The translations under genes were made by a program, and so were the position numbers. Shown one piece after another: positions 25,095-32,964 of a stretch of DNA of 34,449 nucleotides. The notes beneath the pieces are model-generated. The model did not search any database. It saw only the letters and a program-made list of their open reading frames with translations, and had not been told where the DNA came from. The stretch lies in NCBI RefSeq assembly GCF_900112415.1, contig NZ_FOLV01000041.1, forward strand, positions 1-34,449, in the 5' to 3' direction. The DNA comes from Bacillus sp. 491mf. Lineage in GTDB: Bacteria > Bacillota > Bacilli > Bacillales > Bacillaceae_G. Numbering within the stretch: the stretch's first letter is position 1; the number at the start of each line of letters is the position of its first letter.

Positions 25095-26729
25095 TTGTCT
25101 ACTTCAAAAGTATTAAAAGGCACTGCACTGCTAAGCGGTGCGACAATGATTTCACGTATTTTAGGTTTTATTTATTTCTTCCCATTTCAAGCTTTAGTTG
25201 GAAGTCAAGGAGTTGCTTTATATTCTTATGCATACTCCTGGTATGGGATTTTACTAAGCTTTTCAACGGCAGGTATTCCTATCGCCGTTTCCAAATTTGT
25301 TGCCAAATATAACGCTTTAGGAGATTACAGTACAAGTAAAAAGCTATACAACTCAAGCTTAAAAGTAATGATGGTTATGGGATTCCTTGGTTTCCTAATT
25401 TTATTTTTCGGCGCACCATACGTATCAGAATTAATTATCCGCTCTAAAACACCTGAGCCTGGATTCGTCGAAGATGTAACATTAACAATGCGCGCACTAA
25501 GTTTTGCTCTTATTATCGTGCCTGCAATGAGTGTTACCCGCGGTTATTTCCAAGGTTTCCAATATATGAAACCAAGTGCTGTTTCACAAGTTGTGGAACA
25601 AATTGCTCGTGTTGTTTTTATTTTAGTTGGAAGCTTTATCGTTTCTAAACTATTAGGCGGATCTGTAGCATCTTCTGTAGCAGTTGCAACATTTGGCGCT
25701 GTTATTGGTGCAATTGCCAGTGTTTCCATGCTCGTTATGTATTGGAGAAAATACAATGGACTTCGTGCGCCAGAAGGAGAACGAAAAACACGCTCTTCCT
25801 CGCTTTCCTTAACAAAGATTTATATGGAACTACTTCGGTATGCGATTCCAATTGTCTTTGTAGGTATTGCCATTCCGCTTTATACATTAGTGGATCAATA
25901 TACTGTTGCTGATGCACTGCAAGCAATAGGTACACCACTTGATAAAGCAAACGCTGTGTTCGCTTACATTACGAACTATGCTCAAAAGTTGATTATGATA
26001 CCGGCATCACTAGCAACAGGCTTTTCGCTTACAATCATCCCGGCGATTACACAATCATTTACGGGTGGTAAATTAGATGAGCTGCAAAACCAAATTGAAA
26101 AGATTTTCACAGTCTTATTATTTTTTACAATTCCAGCATCATTTGGACTTGCGAGCATCGCATACGATGCATTTCGCATGGTATATTTTGATCACCATAC
26201 AGCATTAGATGGGTCACAATATTTAATCTCATACGCACCATCCGCTGTAATGAGTGCGATCTTCACCGTATCAGCTGCTATTTTACAAGGTATTGATTAT
26301 CAGCGTAAAACAATGATTGCTTTTACAGCTGGTATTCTTGTAAAAGTCGTTGTCAACACGCCACTTTTATACGTACTAGGTGGACACGGCGCTGTATTAG
26401 GAACTATACTTGGTTACCTCGTTTCTGATGTAATTATGTTATACTGCATTGTGAAATATACAAAGTTTAACATCGTAAAAACTGGTAAAACGATATTGCT
26501 TATTACCATTTACTCAGCTGCGATGTCTGCTGTAGTAGTTGGCTCAAAAACGTTATTAAAATGGTTAATTCCTGGCCAATCATATATGGAGTCATTAGTA
26601 ATTGTGGTCGTATGCGGTGCTCTTGGCGGAATTGTTTACTTCGCTTTTGTATTCACAAGCGGTCTTGCTTCTGACATTCTTGGCGATCGTATCAATCGAC
26701 TTCCGCTATTGAAGAAATTAAAACGATAA
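25095..26729 (+). CDS. MOP-superfamily flippase (MurJ/SpoVB/YtgP-type)
   Basis: 544 residues with about 14 membrane segments. The start STSKVLKGTALLSGATMISRILGF and the QALVGSQGVALYSYAYSWYGILLSFSTAGIPIAVSKFVAKY region are typical of the polysaccharide/lipid II flippases of bacilli (SpoVB, YtgP). Such proteins move undecaprenyl-linked precursors across the membrane for wall, cortex or polysaccharide synthesis. It starts with TTG; AGGAGGAAG lies 5-6 bases before it, and no ATG fits. Length equals that of B. subtilis YtgP (MurJ), but this could equally be a paralogue. Confidence 0.88.
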   Translation: MSTSKVLKGTALLSGATMISRILGFIYFFPFQALVGSQGVALYSYAYSWYGILLSFSTAGIPIAVSKFVAKYNALGDYSTSKKLYNSSLKVMMVMGFLGFLILFFGAPYVSELIIRSKTPEPGFVEDVTLTMRALSFALIIVPAMSVTRGYFQGFQYMKPSAVSQVVEQIARVVFILVGSFIVSKLLGGSVASSVAVATFGAVIGAIASVSMLVMYWRKYNGLRAPEGERKTRSSSLSLTKIYMELLRYAIPIVFVGIAIPLYTLVDQYTVADALQAIGTPLDKANAVFAYITNYAQKLIMIPASLATGFSLTIIPAITQSFTGGKLDELQNQIEKIFTVLLFFTIPASFGLASIAYDAFRMVYFDHHTALDGSQYLISYAPSAVMSAIFTVSAAILQGIDYQRKTMIAFTAGILVKVVVNTPLLYVLGGHGAVLGTILGYLVSDVIMLYCIVKYTKFNIVKTGKTILLITIYSAAMSAVVVGSKTLLKWLIPGQSYMESLVIVVVCGALGGIVYFAFVFTSGLASDILGDRINRLPLLKKLKR

Positions 26730-26734
26730 ATATT

Positions 26735-26771
26735 AAAGAGGTGTAACTTGAAATATAAGTTACACCTCTTT
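26735..26771. terminator. Bidirectional terminator between flippase and MFS genes
   Basis: AAAGAGGTGTAACTT (26735-26749) and AAGTTACACCTCTTT (26757-26771) are exact 15-base arms between two convergent genes. Confidence 0.9.
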
Positions 26772-26800
26772 GTATGAATTTGAAATAAATCTTTTCATAT

Positions 26801-28009
26801 TTACATCTTTTTACGGTCATTTGGCAATAACCATGATGATAACCCAATTAATGGTAACATACTGCATAGTATCATAATAAAGTTAAGGCTATATATATCT
26901 GCCAATTTTCCAAGTATAACTGCTCCTAACGCCCCAAGCCCAAATGCAAGTCCGACAATTAATCCAGATACCATTCCAACCTTTCCTGGAACAAGTTCCT
27001 GTGCATACACAACAATCACACTGAAGCTACTAGAACTAATAAATCCAATGCAAAGAAACAATGGAACAACCCATACGAGCGAAACGTGCGGCAATAATAG
27101 TGCTAAAGGTGCCGAACCAAGCATGGAGAAAACAATAATATTTCTCTTTCCAAACCGATCTGCTAACGGCCCGCCAAAAAATGTGCCCAGTACGCCAGCA
27201 ATCATAAAAGCAAATACGTAAAACTGGGCATTTTTAATAGATAATCCATAATGCTCGATTAAATAAAACTGATAAAAGTTCCCAATCCCTGCTCCGTACC
27301 ATGAGCGAACAAACGTTAAAAATACAAGTAATACAATAACAAACTTAATTCGGCTGCTTATTACTAAACTGTCAGCTTCTAGCGCAGCACGTTTCTTCCT
27401 TCTGACAGCCCCGCTTGCTAACTCGCCTTTATACCAAGTAGAAACAAAGTATAGTAAGATAATTCCAACCATTGCAAAACCCGTAAACCATACTGCTCCA
27501 ATTTGTCCAAGCGGAACAAATACAAGTGCCGTAAAAATTGGCGCAAGCGAATTCCCTGTATTTCCCCCTACTTGATAAATGGATTGCGCTAAACCACGCT
27601 TTGCCCCTGCTGCCATATAAGCAACACGTGCGCCTTCTGGATGAAAAACTGCAGATCCAAGTCCAATAAATAAAACAGATAAAATAACAATAAAAAAGTT
27701 CGGTGCAAACGCAAGTCCAATCATCCCAAGCATGCTTGAAAACATTCCTAGTGGCAGCAAATATGGGGAAGGCTTCTTATCTGAATACATCCCAAACACC
27801 GGCTGCATAATGGATGATGTCATATTGAGAGCAAAAGCAATCCAGCCCACCTGCATATAGGATAAATTCATCGTTTTTTCTAAAATGGGAAACAGTGCCG
27901 GTACAACTGCCTGCATCGAATCATTAAGAAAGTGCCCTAAACTAATCGCAAATAAAATACGATAAATCGTCGGTGTATTCACCGCATTTGGCTTTGTTGC
28001 TGTCTGCAT
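26801..28009 (-). CDS. MFS transporter, fosmidomycin-resistance (Fsr) type
   Basis: 402 residues with 12 predicted membrane segments. The opening helix LFAISLGHFLNDSMQAVVPALFPIL and the GLGSAVFHPEGARVAYMAAG motif in the middle of the N-terminal half are hallmarks of Fsr-like drug exporters. The MFS loop motif appears as GMYSDKKPSP and again as GGPLADRFGKRN. Likely exports fosmidomycin-like or other small phosphonates/antibiotics; the substrate in bacilli is untested as far as I know. AAAGGAGAG precedes the ATG. Confidence 0.92.
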   Translation of the reverse strand: MQTATKPNAVNTPTIYRILFAISLGHFLNDSMQAVVPALFPILEKTMNLSYMQVGWIAFALNMTSSIMQPVFGMYSDKKPSPYLLPLGMFSSMLGMIGLAFAPNFFIVILSVLFIGLGSAVFHPEGARVAYMAAGAKRGLAQSIYQVGGNTGNSLAPIFTALVFVPLGQIGAVWFTGFAMVGIILLYFVSTWYKGELASGAVRRKKRAALEADSLVISSRIKFVIVLLVFLTFVRSWYGAGIGNFYQFYLIEHYGLSIKNAQFYVFAFMIAGVLGTFFGGPLADRFGKRNIIVFSMLGSAPLALLLPHVSLVWVVPLFLCIGFISSSSFSVIVVYAQELVPGKVGMVSGLIVGLAFGLGALGAVILGKLADIYSLNFIMILCSMLPLIGLSSWLLPNDRKKM

Positions 28010-28387
28010 GTTACACTCTCCTTTCCTCTTGTGCTGAAAACAATCTTTGCATATGTTTCACACACTTTTATTTTTCTGATTTTTTAAACAAAACCTATTC
28101 TATACCTCTTCTTCCTTTTTTTCCACTTCTCTGCTTACTACCTTCCGAAACGAACATAATCCCTAAAAAATATTAAAAATTAATTTTCACTAAAATTCAG
28201 AAAAAACATTTACCACATACATCCATTCGTGTATCATAATAAAAAATAACTGCATGCTTTTTTTCGACATATAAGTTTCTGCCATGCAAAATACACCATG
28301 ACCGTTACCTTTTAAAGCCAGATCCTCTCCTAAAAAGAATGGGGTTTTATGTCGTTTTTTAACTTTTATAAATAAGGAGAATTACTC
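28010..28387. other. Divergent intergenic region, no gene seen
   Basis: This 378-base stretch separates the Fsr-like gene and the RimJ-like gene, which diverge. It is AT-rich with T-rich runs and no open frame that has a ribosome binding site. It must hold both promoters, but I could not single out convincing pairs of hexamers or an operator. Confidence 0.5.
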
Positions 28388-28981
28388 ATGAATCCACTAC
28401 TATTAAATTTCCCTTCAGAGTTCTACACGGACAGACTTCTCATAAGAATGCCAAGACCTAGAGATGGAAAAGAAGTATATAACGCAATCAATGAATCTAT
28501 TGAAGAATTAAAACCTTGGATGCCTTTTGCACAAAAAGAACAAACAGAACAAGAAGTAGAAGCAAATATTAGAGATTCTCACGTAAAGTTTTTGGCGCGT
28601 GAAGATTTACGATTGCTCATTTTCCTTAAAGACACAGGTGAGTTTGTTGCCTCTTCGGGATTACATCGCATTAACTGGGATATTCCTAAATTTGAAATTG
28701 GTTATTGGATTCACTCTCGGTTTAGCGGGAAAGGATACATGACAGAAGCTGTTAGAGGAATTATAGATTTTGCTTTTCATGAATTACAAGCAAATCGAAT
28801 AGAGATTCGCTGTGACTCAAGAAATGTCAAAAGCCGCGCCCTACCTGAAAGATTAGGTTTTAAATTGGAAGGTATTTTAGGGAATAATAGTGTATCTGTA
28901 GATGGAACTGAATTAAGAGATACATGCATATATGGGATAACGGCATGTGGAAAATTACGCTCACAAATAGTCAAGAGTTAA
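28388..28981 (+). CDS. RimJ/RimL-type GNAT acetyltransferase
   Basis: 197 residues, Acetyltransf_3 subfamily. The first strand-turn YTDRLLIRMPRPRDG, the EIGYWIHSRFSGKGYMTEAVRG acetyl-CoA loop (about 104-125) and the ANRIEIRCDSRNVKSRALPERLGFKLEG block are typical of ribosomal-protein-serine/alanine N-acetyltransferase homologues. The N-x-K-S-R motif is normal for this group. Targets may be protein N-termini or small amines. TAAGGAGA lies 7-8 bases before the ATG. Confidence 0.92.
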   Translation: MNPLLLNFPSEFYTDRLLIRMPRPRDGKEVYNAINESIEELKPWMPFAQKEQTEQEVEANIRDSHVKFLAREDLRLLIFLKDTGEFVASSGLHRINWDIPKFEIGYWIHSRFSGKGYMTEAVRGIIDFAFHELQANRIEIRCDSRNVKSRALPERLGFKLEGILGNNSVSVDGTELRDTCIYGITACGKLRSQIVKS

Positions 28982-29184
28982 TCTTGGAAACATTACACCT
29001 GGGCAATATTCCAGAAATATAGAAAAAGAAGTACAACGTTATATAGCCAGCAGCAAAAATTCAGTGTGTTCCTTTGAAGGGAGGTGATTGGTCTTCTTTT
29101 CCTATTAAACTGGGAGAAGACGATATGCAAAACCAAGCTGCCAAAGCAGTAGTCCTGCTATTCGGGAGGAGATACCAAAAGTAA
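28982..29184 (+). pseudogene. Decayed coding sequence upstream of melA
   Basis: Codon-like sequence continues past the RimJ-like stop in shifting frames: ETLHLGNIPEI, then after a one-base shift EKEVQRYIASSKNSVC, then a third frame PLKGGDWSSFPIKLGEDDMQ running to AAAVVLLFGRRYQK-like codons and a TAA at 29182. No start joins them. The last piece faintly recalls the C-terminal end of flavodoxin-like NAD(P)H oxidoreductases. A 19-codon ORF starting at 29125 with a GGGAG ribosome binding site lies inside it and is an alternative reading. The base composition is richer in G and C than in the gaps nearby. Confidence 0.35.
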
Positions 29185-29471
29185 AGTCGAATTCAAATTT
29201 CTTAACTAATTTAATGTATTTTCAAGCTTAACAGCGGCGCATGAAACGATATCATTCTTCTATTCCGGGATGAACCGATTAGTTTGCTGACAAGCCCTAA
29301 GGTAAATTTATGTAACTCTTAAAATCAACTTCTATGGTTCACATAAACTTTTTCAAACAAAACCCTTTTTGAGAAGGAAAGAAACATTTGTCTGTCTTAT
29401 CCAAAAAAGGATCGCGTTCACTTTAAAACTTTTGAGGTAAACATAAAATTCACATTCAGGAGGTTTTATAA
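29185..29471. other. melA upstream region
   Basis: No gene is seen. The region must carry the melA promoter. A TGATATCGTTTCA (minus strand, near 29246) resembles a catabolite-response element but is one base short. AGGAGG lies 7 bases before melA. Confidence 0.4.
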
Positions 29472-30797
29472 ATGTCAAAAATCACCTTTCTAGGTGCTGG
29501 AAGTACGATTTTTGCCAAAAATGTACTTGGTGACTGCATGTTAGTACCTAGTATCCAAGGGTTCGAGTTTGCACTGTTTGATATTGACCATCAACGCTTA
29601 AAGGATTCTGAGAACATACTGCAAAATCTAAAGGAAAGCTCCGGGAGTAACGTGCAAATCAAGACTTATACGAACCGGAAAGAGGCGTTAAGCGGAGCAA
29701 AATACGTCATTAATGCCATACAGGTCGGCGGCTATGACCCTTGTACGGTGACCGACTTCGAAATTCCGAAAAAGTATGGGCTTCGCCAGACGATTGGAGA
29801 CACAATCGGAATTGGCGGCATTTTCCGAGCATTACGAACTATTCCAGTGATGCTTGATTTTGCCAAAGATATCCGTGAAGTTTGTCCGGATGCTTTGTTT
29901 TTAAACTATACAAACCCGATGGCGACGTTAACAGCGGCTATGACTCGTTACGGCGGCGTAAAAACGATAGGATTGTGCCACAGCGTCCAGGTTTGTGTTC
30001 CGTACTTATTTCGTTTGCTTGGAATGGATAAAGAAAATGTCCAGTGGAAAATTGCCGGAATCAATCATATGGCATGGCTTTTAGAAGTGACAAGAGATGG
30101 AAAAGACTTGTACCCAGAAATCAAGAGACTTGCGGCTGAAAAGCAAAAAGAAAAACATAATGATATGGTTCGTTTGGAATTGATGAACCGTTTCGGCTAT
30201 TACGTAACGGAATCGTCCGAGCATAACGCCGAATATCATCCATACTTCATCAAAAAGAATTATCCGGAACTCATCGATAAGTTGAACATTCCGCTTGATG
30301 AATACCCGCGCCGCTGTATCACTCAAATTGAAGACTGGGTAAAAATGCGTGAAGACCTTGTTAACAACAAAAACCTAACGCATAAACGTTCACTTGAATA
30401 CGCTTCTTATATCATTGATGCAATGGAAACCGATAACCCATTTAGAGTCCACGGAAATGTAATGAATACAGGCGGCTTAATCAGTAACCTTCCGGAAAAA
30501 GCCGTGGTTGAAGTTCCGTGCCTAGTTGATCGGAGCGGAATTACACCTTGTTATGTAGGAGAACTTCCTGAGCAGCTGGCGGCGCTGAACCGTACCAACA
30601 TCAATACCCAGCTTCTTACTATTGAAGCAGCTATAACAGGTAAAAAAGAACACATTTACCAGGCCGCAATGCTTGATCCACATACTGCGGCAGAACTGTC
30701 TATCGATGATATCGTCGCATTATGCGATGACCTTATTGAAGCACATGGTGACTGGCTGCCTCAATTTAAAGGAACAGCTGTTTTGGAGACAATCTAA
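29472..30797 (+). CDS. melA: Alpha-galactosidase, glycoside hydrolase family 4
   Basis: 441 residues, GH4. These enzymes use NAD+ and Mn2+ to cleave alpha-galactosides such as melibiose in the cytoplasm through an oxidation-elimination mechanism. The Rossmann loop FLGAGSTIF is at the N-terminus; NAIQVGGYDP, LNYTNPMATLT, the Mn ligand region GLCHSVQ (Cys-His), AGINHMAW and SSEHNAEYHPYF are all present, so it looks active and specific for alpha-galactosides rather than glucosides. It resembles B. subtilis MelA closely in my memory. Codon usage is visibly more GC-rich than in its neighbours, and no transporter or regulator of an msm/mel operon is adjacent. This and the decayed sequence before it suggest acquisition. 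Confidence 0.95.
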   Translation: MSKITFLGAGSTIFAKNVLGDCMLVPSIQGFEFALFDIDHQRLKDSENILQNLKESSGSNVQIKTYTNRKEALSGAKYVINAIQVGGYDPCTVTDFEIPKKYGLRQTIGDTIGIGGIFRALRTIPVMLDFAKDIREVCPDALFLNYTNPMATLTAAMTRYGGVKTIGLCHSVQVCVPYLFRLLGMDKENVQWKIAGINHMAWLLEVTRDGKDLYPEIKRLAAEKQKEKHNDMVRLELMNRFGYYVTESSEHNAEYHPYFIKKNYPELIDKLNIPLDEYPRRCITQIEDWVKMREDLVNNKNLTHKRSLEYASYIIDAMETDNPFRVHGNVMNTGGLISNLPEKAVVEVPCLVDRSGITPCYVGELPEQLAALNRTNINTQLLTIEAAITGKKEHIYQAAMLDPHTAAELSIDDIVALCDDLIEAHGDWLPQFKGTAVLETI

Positions 30798-30870
30798 ATA
30801 ACGTGAATGAATGCGGCAAAGTAGACTAAGTTCTAGACGGTTTATTCTGTAAGTGTTTCAAACGGTAAAA

Positions 30871-30912
30871 AATATTAAATTTTAATTTTCGGAAAAATTA
30901 AAATTTAATATT
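30871..30912. terminator. Very long AT-only hairpin after melA
   Basis: AATATTAAATTTTAATTTT (30871-30889) and AAAATTAAAATTTAATATT (30894-30912) form a perfect 19-base stem with the loop CGGA. Position suggests a terminator for melA, although the stem lacks any G-C pair. Confidence 0.6.
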
Positions 30913-30978
30913 ATCTACAATGATGATTTTCATTGAACCTGATCTTTAATACTCAAACTGGGTATACTTTACTCCATA

Positions 30979-31007
30979 AAAAAAAGAGCTACTATCCGGT
31001 AGCTCTT
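30979..31007 (-). terminator. Terminator of hflX
   Basis: AAGAGCTAC (30984-30992) pairs with GTAGCTCTT (30999-31007); eight T follow on the minus strand. Confidence 0.85.
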
Positions 31008-31031
31008 CTTTTCTTATTTCAAGTGCACTCT

Positions 31032-32294
31032 TTAGCCAATTACATACCTTTTATGCTTTTCAAAATCACTCATTTTACATTCCACAGTAATCTTTGTACC
31101 TTCATTTTCATAATCCGTCGCTAAAACGTTCGCATGCTCATTAAAATAAGAAATTAGCTGTCCTTGATCATAAGGAATTAACATTTCACACTTTGTATAA
31201 TCTTTATAAATTTGCGTGCGAATCATTTGCACAAGTTCATCGATACCTACTTTTTGTTTCGCAGATAAATACACCCGATCATCTTGTACTTTCGGAATTT
31301 CAATATCTACAACATCCGCTTTATTATAAGCATAAATTGTCTGGATATTTTCCACACCAATTTGTTTTAACGTTTGATTTGTAATCTCGATAAGATGTTC
31401 ATAGTTCGGATTTGCATAATCAACGACATGAACTAATAAATCAGCCTCCGCTACTTCTTCTAACGTCGAGCGGAACGCTTTCACAAGATGATGCGGCAAT
31501 TTACTAACGAATCCAACGGTATCTGTTAATAAAAACGATTTATTATCTGCCAATTGAATATTTCGCACAGCTGTTTCAAGTGTCGCAAACAACATATCTT
31601 TTTCAAATACTTGCTTCTCCGCAGAACCGTTAAATATTTCAAGCATCGCATTCATCGTTGTTGATTTACCGGCATTTGTATACCCTACTAACGCAACAAC
31701 TGGTACTTCATTTTTCTTACGTTGTTTACGCTGCGTTTGACGCTGTGCAACGAGTGCTTCTAACTCTTTATTTAACGCAGCAATTTGCTCTTCAATCTTA
31801 CGGCGATCAAGCTCTAATTTCTTTTCCCCTACCCCTTTGTTCTTCGTACCAACACCGCCGCTTTGTCTTCCTAACGATTCACGAAGTCCAATTAAACGAG
31901 GCATCATATATTGCAAATGTGCTACCTCAACTTGTAATTGCGCTTCTTTCGTTTTAGCACGCTGCGCAAAAATATCTAAAATTAATATCGTACGATCAAT
32001 TACTTTACAATCTATATCTGCTTCTAAATTTCGAATTTGTGAAGGTGATAACTCATCATTGAAAATGACCAAATTCGCATCTGCTTCTTTCACGAACGCT
32101 GACACTTCTTCAATCTTACCCGTTCCAATATAATGAGATGGGTTTACACGATGTAAATTTTGGGTCACTTTCCCTATCACTTCTACATCGCACGCTTCTG
32201 CTAAGTTCGCTAACTCCTCCATCGAATATTCGAAATCACTTTCACTATTTAAATTCACTCCGACTAATATTGCCTTTTGTACTAATTGTTCCAT
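31032..32294 (-). CDS. hflX: Ribosome-splitting GTPase HflX
   Basis: 420 residues. The HflX N-terminal domain (about 1-120, SHYIGTGKIEEV), the Gly-rich linker motif (GRQSGGVGTKNKGVGEKKLELDRR), and a GTPase domain with G1 GYTNAGKS, G3 DTVGF and G4 NKAD are in order. A C-terminal ubiquitin-like domain completes it. HflX binds 50S/70S ribosomes, splits stalled ribosomes and, in the HflXr variants of Listeria, gives resistance to macrolides and lincosamides. The linker reads GTKNKGVGE where housekeeping HflX usually has GxRGPGE, which hints at a paralogue. GGAGG precedes the ATG at 32294. The leader upstream carries an attenuator. Confidence 0.93.
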   Translation of the reverse strand: MEQLVQKAILVGVNLNSESDFEYSMEELANLAEACDVEVIGKVTQNLHRVNPSHYIGTGKIEEVSAFVKEADANLVIFNDELSPSQIRNLEADIDCKVIDRTILILDIFAQRAKTKEAQLQVEVAHLQYMMPRLIGLRESLGRQSGGVGTKNKGVGEKKLELDRRKIEEQIAALNKELEALVAQRQTQRKQRKKNEVPVVALVGYTNAGKSTTMNAMLEIFNGSAEKQVFEKDMLFATLETAVRNIQLADNKSFLLTDTVGFVSKLPHHLVKAFRSTLEEVAEADLLVHVVDYANPNYEHLIEITNQTLKQIGVENIQTIYAYNKADVVDIEIPKVQDDRVYLSAKQKVGIDELVQMIRTQIYKDYTKCEMLIPYDQGQLISYFNEHANVLATDYENEGTKITVECKMSDFEKHKRYVIG

Positions 32295-32328
32295 ATATTT
32301 ATTCCTCCATTTCGATTACGCGCAAACG

Positions 32329-32348
32329 AAAACACCTACCTGTGTTTT
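32329..32348. other. Short hairpin before hflX start
   Basis: AAAACAC (32329-32335) and GTGTTTT (32342-32348) pair around a 6-base loop about 35 bases upstream of the hflX start. Too weak to be called a terminator alone. Confidence 0.3.
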
Positions 32349-32480
32349 TCATAAACGGACGAAAACGCGACAAATAAACATAAAAGCATCACTTCTTGCT
32401 TGTTCAATGGTCGTCAAATCCAGCACCATACAACATAAAAATGTTCGTATACATGCATTGCATCATTCTGTTTTAAAGGC

Positions 32481-32518
32481 AAAACAAAAAGAGGGCGTAT
32501 TCGTCCTCCCCTCTTTTT
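32481..32518 (-). terminator. Attenuator terminator in the hflX leader
   Basis: On the minus strand AAAAAGAGGG (32509-32518) pairs with CCCTCTTTTT (32486-32495), followed by TTTTTGTTTTG. It lies about 190 bases before hflX and after the leader ORF, so it would end transcription before the gene. Its 5' arm can alternatively pair with TCTTTTTA upstream (32544-32551). Confidence 0.85.
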
Positions 32519-32534
32519 ACATATAAGTTCAATA

Positions 32535-32655
32535 GGGTTCCTTTAAAAAGACAGACCAATCCCGTTTACTCTGTACACAGACAGAGCCTTTGAGCGCTAT
32601 TCAATTATTGGCACAAAGTATTGAGACGTAATCTGATTAAGATCAAAGGAAACCC
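32535..32655 (-). promoter_or_regulatory. Alternative-pairing region of the hflX leader
   Basis: GGGTTTCCTTT over the leader SD/start (32645-32655) can pair with AAAGGAACCC (32535-32544) with one bulge. TCTTTTTA (32544-32551) can pair exactly with TAAAAAGA (32512-32519), the 5' arm of the terminator, forming an antiterminator. A local hairpin CTCTGT/ACAGAG lies between. The layout is that of a ribosome-mediated attenuator. Confidence 0.6.
32605..32646 (-). CDS. hflX leader peptide with RLR macrolide-arrest motif
   Basis: TTG at 32646 with GGAGGGG (32653-32659) at ideal spacing opens 13 codons: MILIRLRLNTLCQ, then TAA. Arg5-Leu6-Arg7 is the +X+ motif at which macrolide-bound ribosomes stall. 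The ErmD leader of bacilli, as I recall it (MTHSMRLRFPTLNQ), shares the RLRxxTLxQ frame. The ORF lies between a good promoter and an intrinsic terminator upstream of hflX. A longer overlapping ATG frame (32597-32665) lacks a ribosome binding site. Confidence 0.7.
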   Translation of the reverse strand: MILIRLRLNTLCQ

Positions 32656-32679
32656 CTCCGTTCATTAAAAGTTACATAA

Positions 32680-32708
32680 ATTTTAGCATAGTTATGGAGC
32701 TGACACAA
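32680..32708 (-). promoter_or_regulatory. hflX leader promoter
   Basis: TTGTGT (32703-32708) and TAAAAT (32680-32685) are 17 bases apart and the -10 is extended by TGC. Transcription should start near 32673, 27 bases before the leader start codon. Confidence 0.75.
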
Positions 32709-32759
32709 GAATAAATTCCATTTACTAACATAAAGAAAATCGCTATTTTTCTATTTTAT

Positions 32760-32957
32760 TCATCTTTTTTTGCGTATATTTCTTATTATCAATATCCATA
32801 CACCTATAACGAGTAAAGCTTAAACCGAAATAACGATGATACTGTTTGTTTTACGATCATTTGGCATAGCATGTTCAACATTCACTTGTTTCGTTGGAGC
32901 TTGCCCCTTCGCAATATGACTTAAAACAGATACATCATTCCATACAAAGTTAATGAA
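32760..32957 (-). pseudogene. C-terminal fragment of a membrane-anchored protein with an internal stop
   Basis: 65 sense codons in one frame, interrupted by a TAA at 32820-32822, end in TGA at 32760. The translation reads FVWNDVSVLSHIAKGQAPTK and MPNDRKTNSIIVISV, stop, then ALLVIGVWILIIRNIRKKR: an ectodomain tail, a membrane helix and a basic stop-transfer, which is a typical C-terminal anchor. No start or upstream part is present, because the ppk2-type gene ends 8 bases away. The tail recalls serine hydrolases of the class C beta-lactamase/PBP type, but that is a weak guess. Confidence 0.5.
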
Positions 32958-32964
32958 TTATATC

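Noticed and set aside
29240-29262. cre (CcpA) site before melA
   Set aside because: TGATATCGTTTCA is one base short of the cre spacing; not convincing.
32597-32665. A 22-codon ATG-started ORF overlapping the hflX leader peptide
   Set aside because: It lacks any SD sequence, while the TTG frame has GGAGGGG at ideal distance and the RLR motif.
32481-32673. 6S RNA, T-box or a known riboswitch in front of hflX
   Set aside because: No T-box core, no S-box, purine, lysine, M-box or similar conserved core could be found; a peptide-based attenuator explains the features better.
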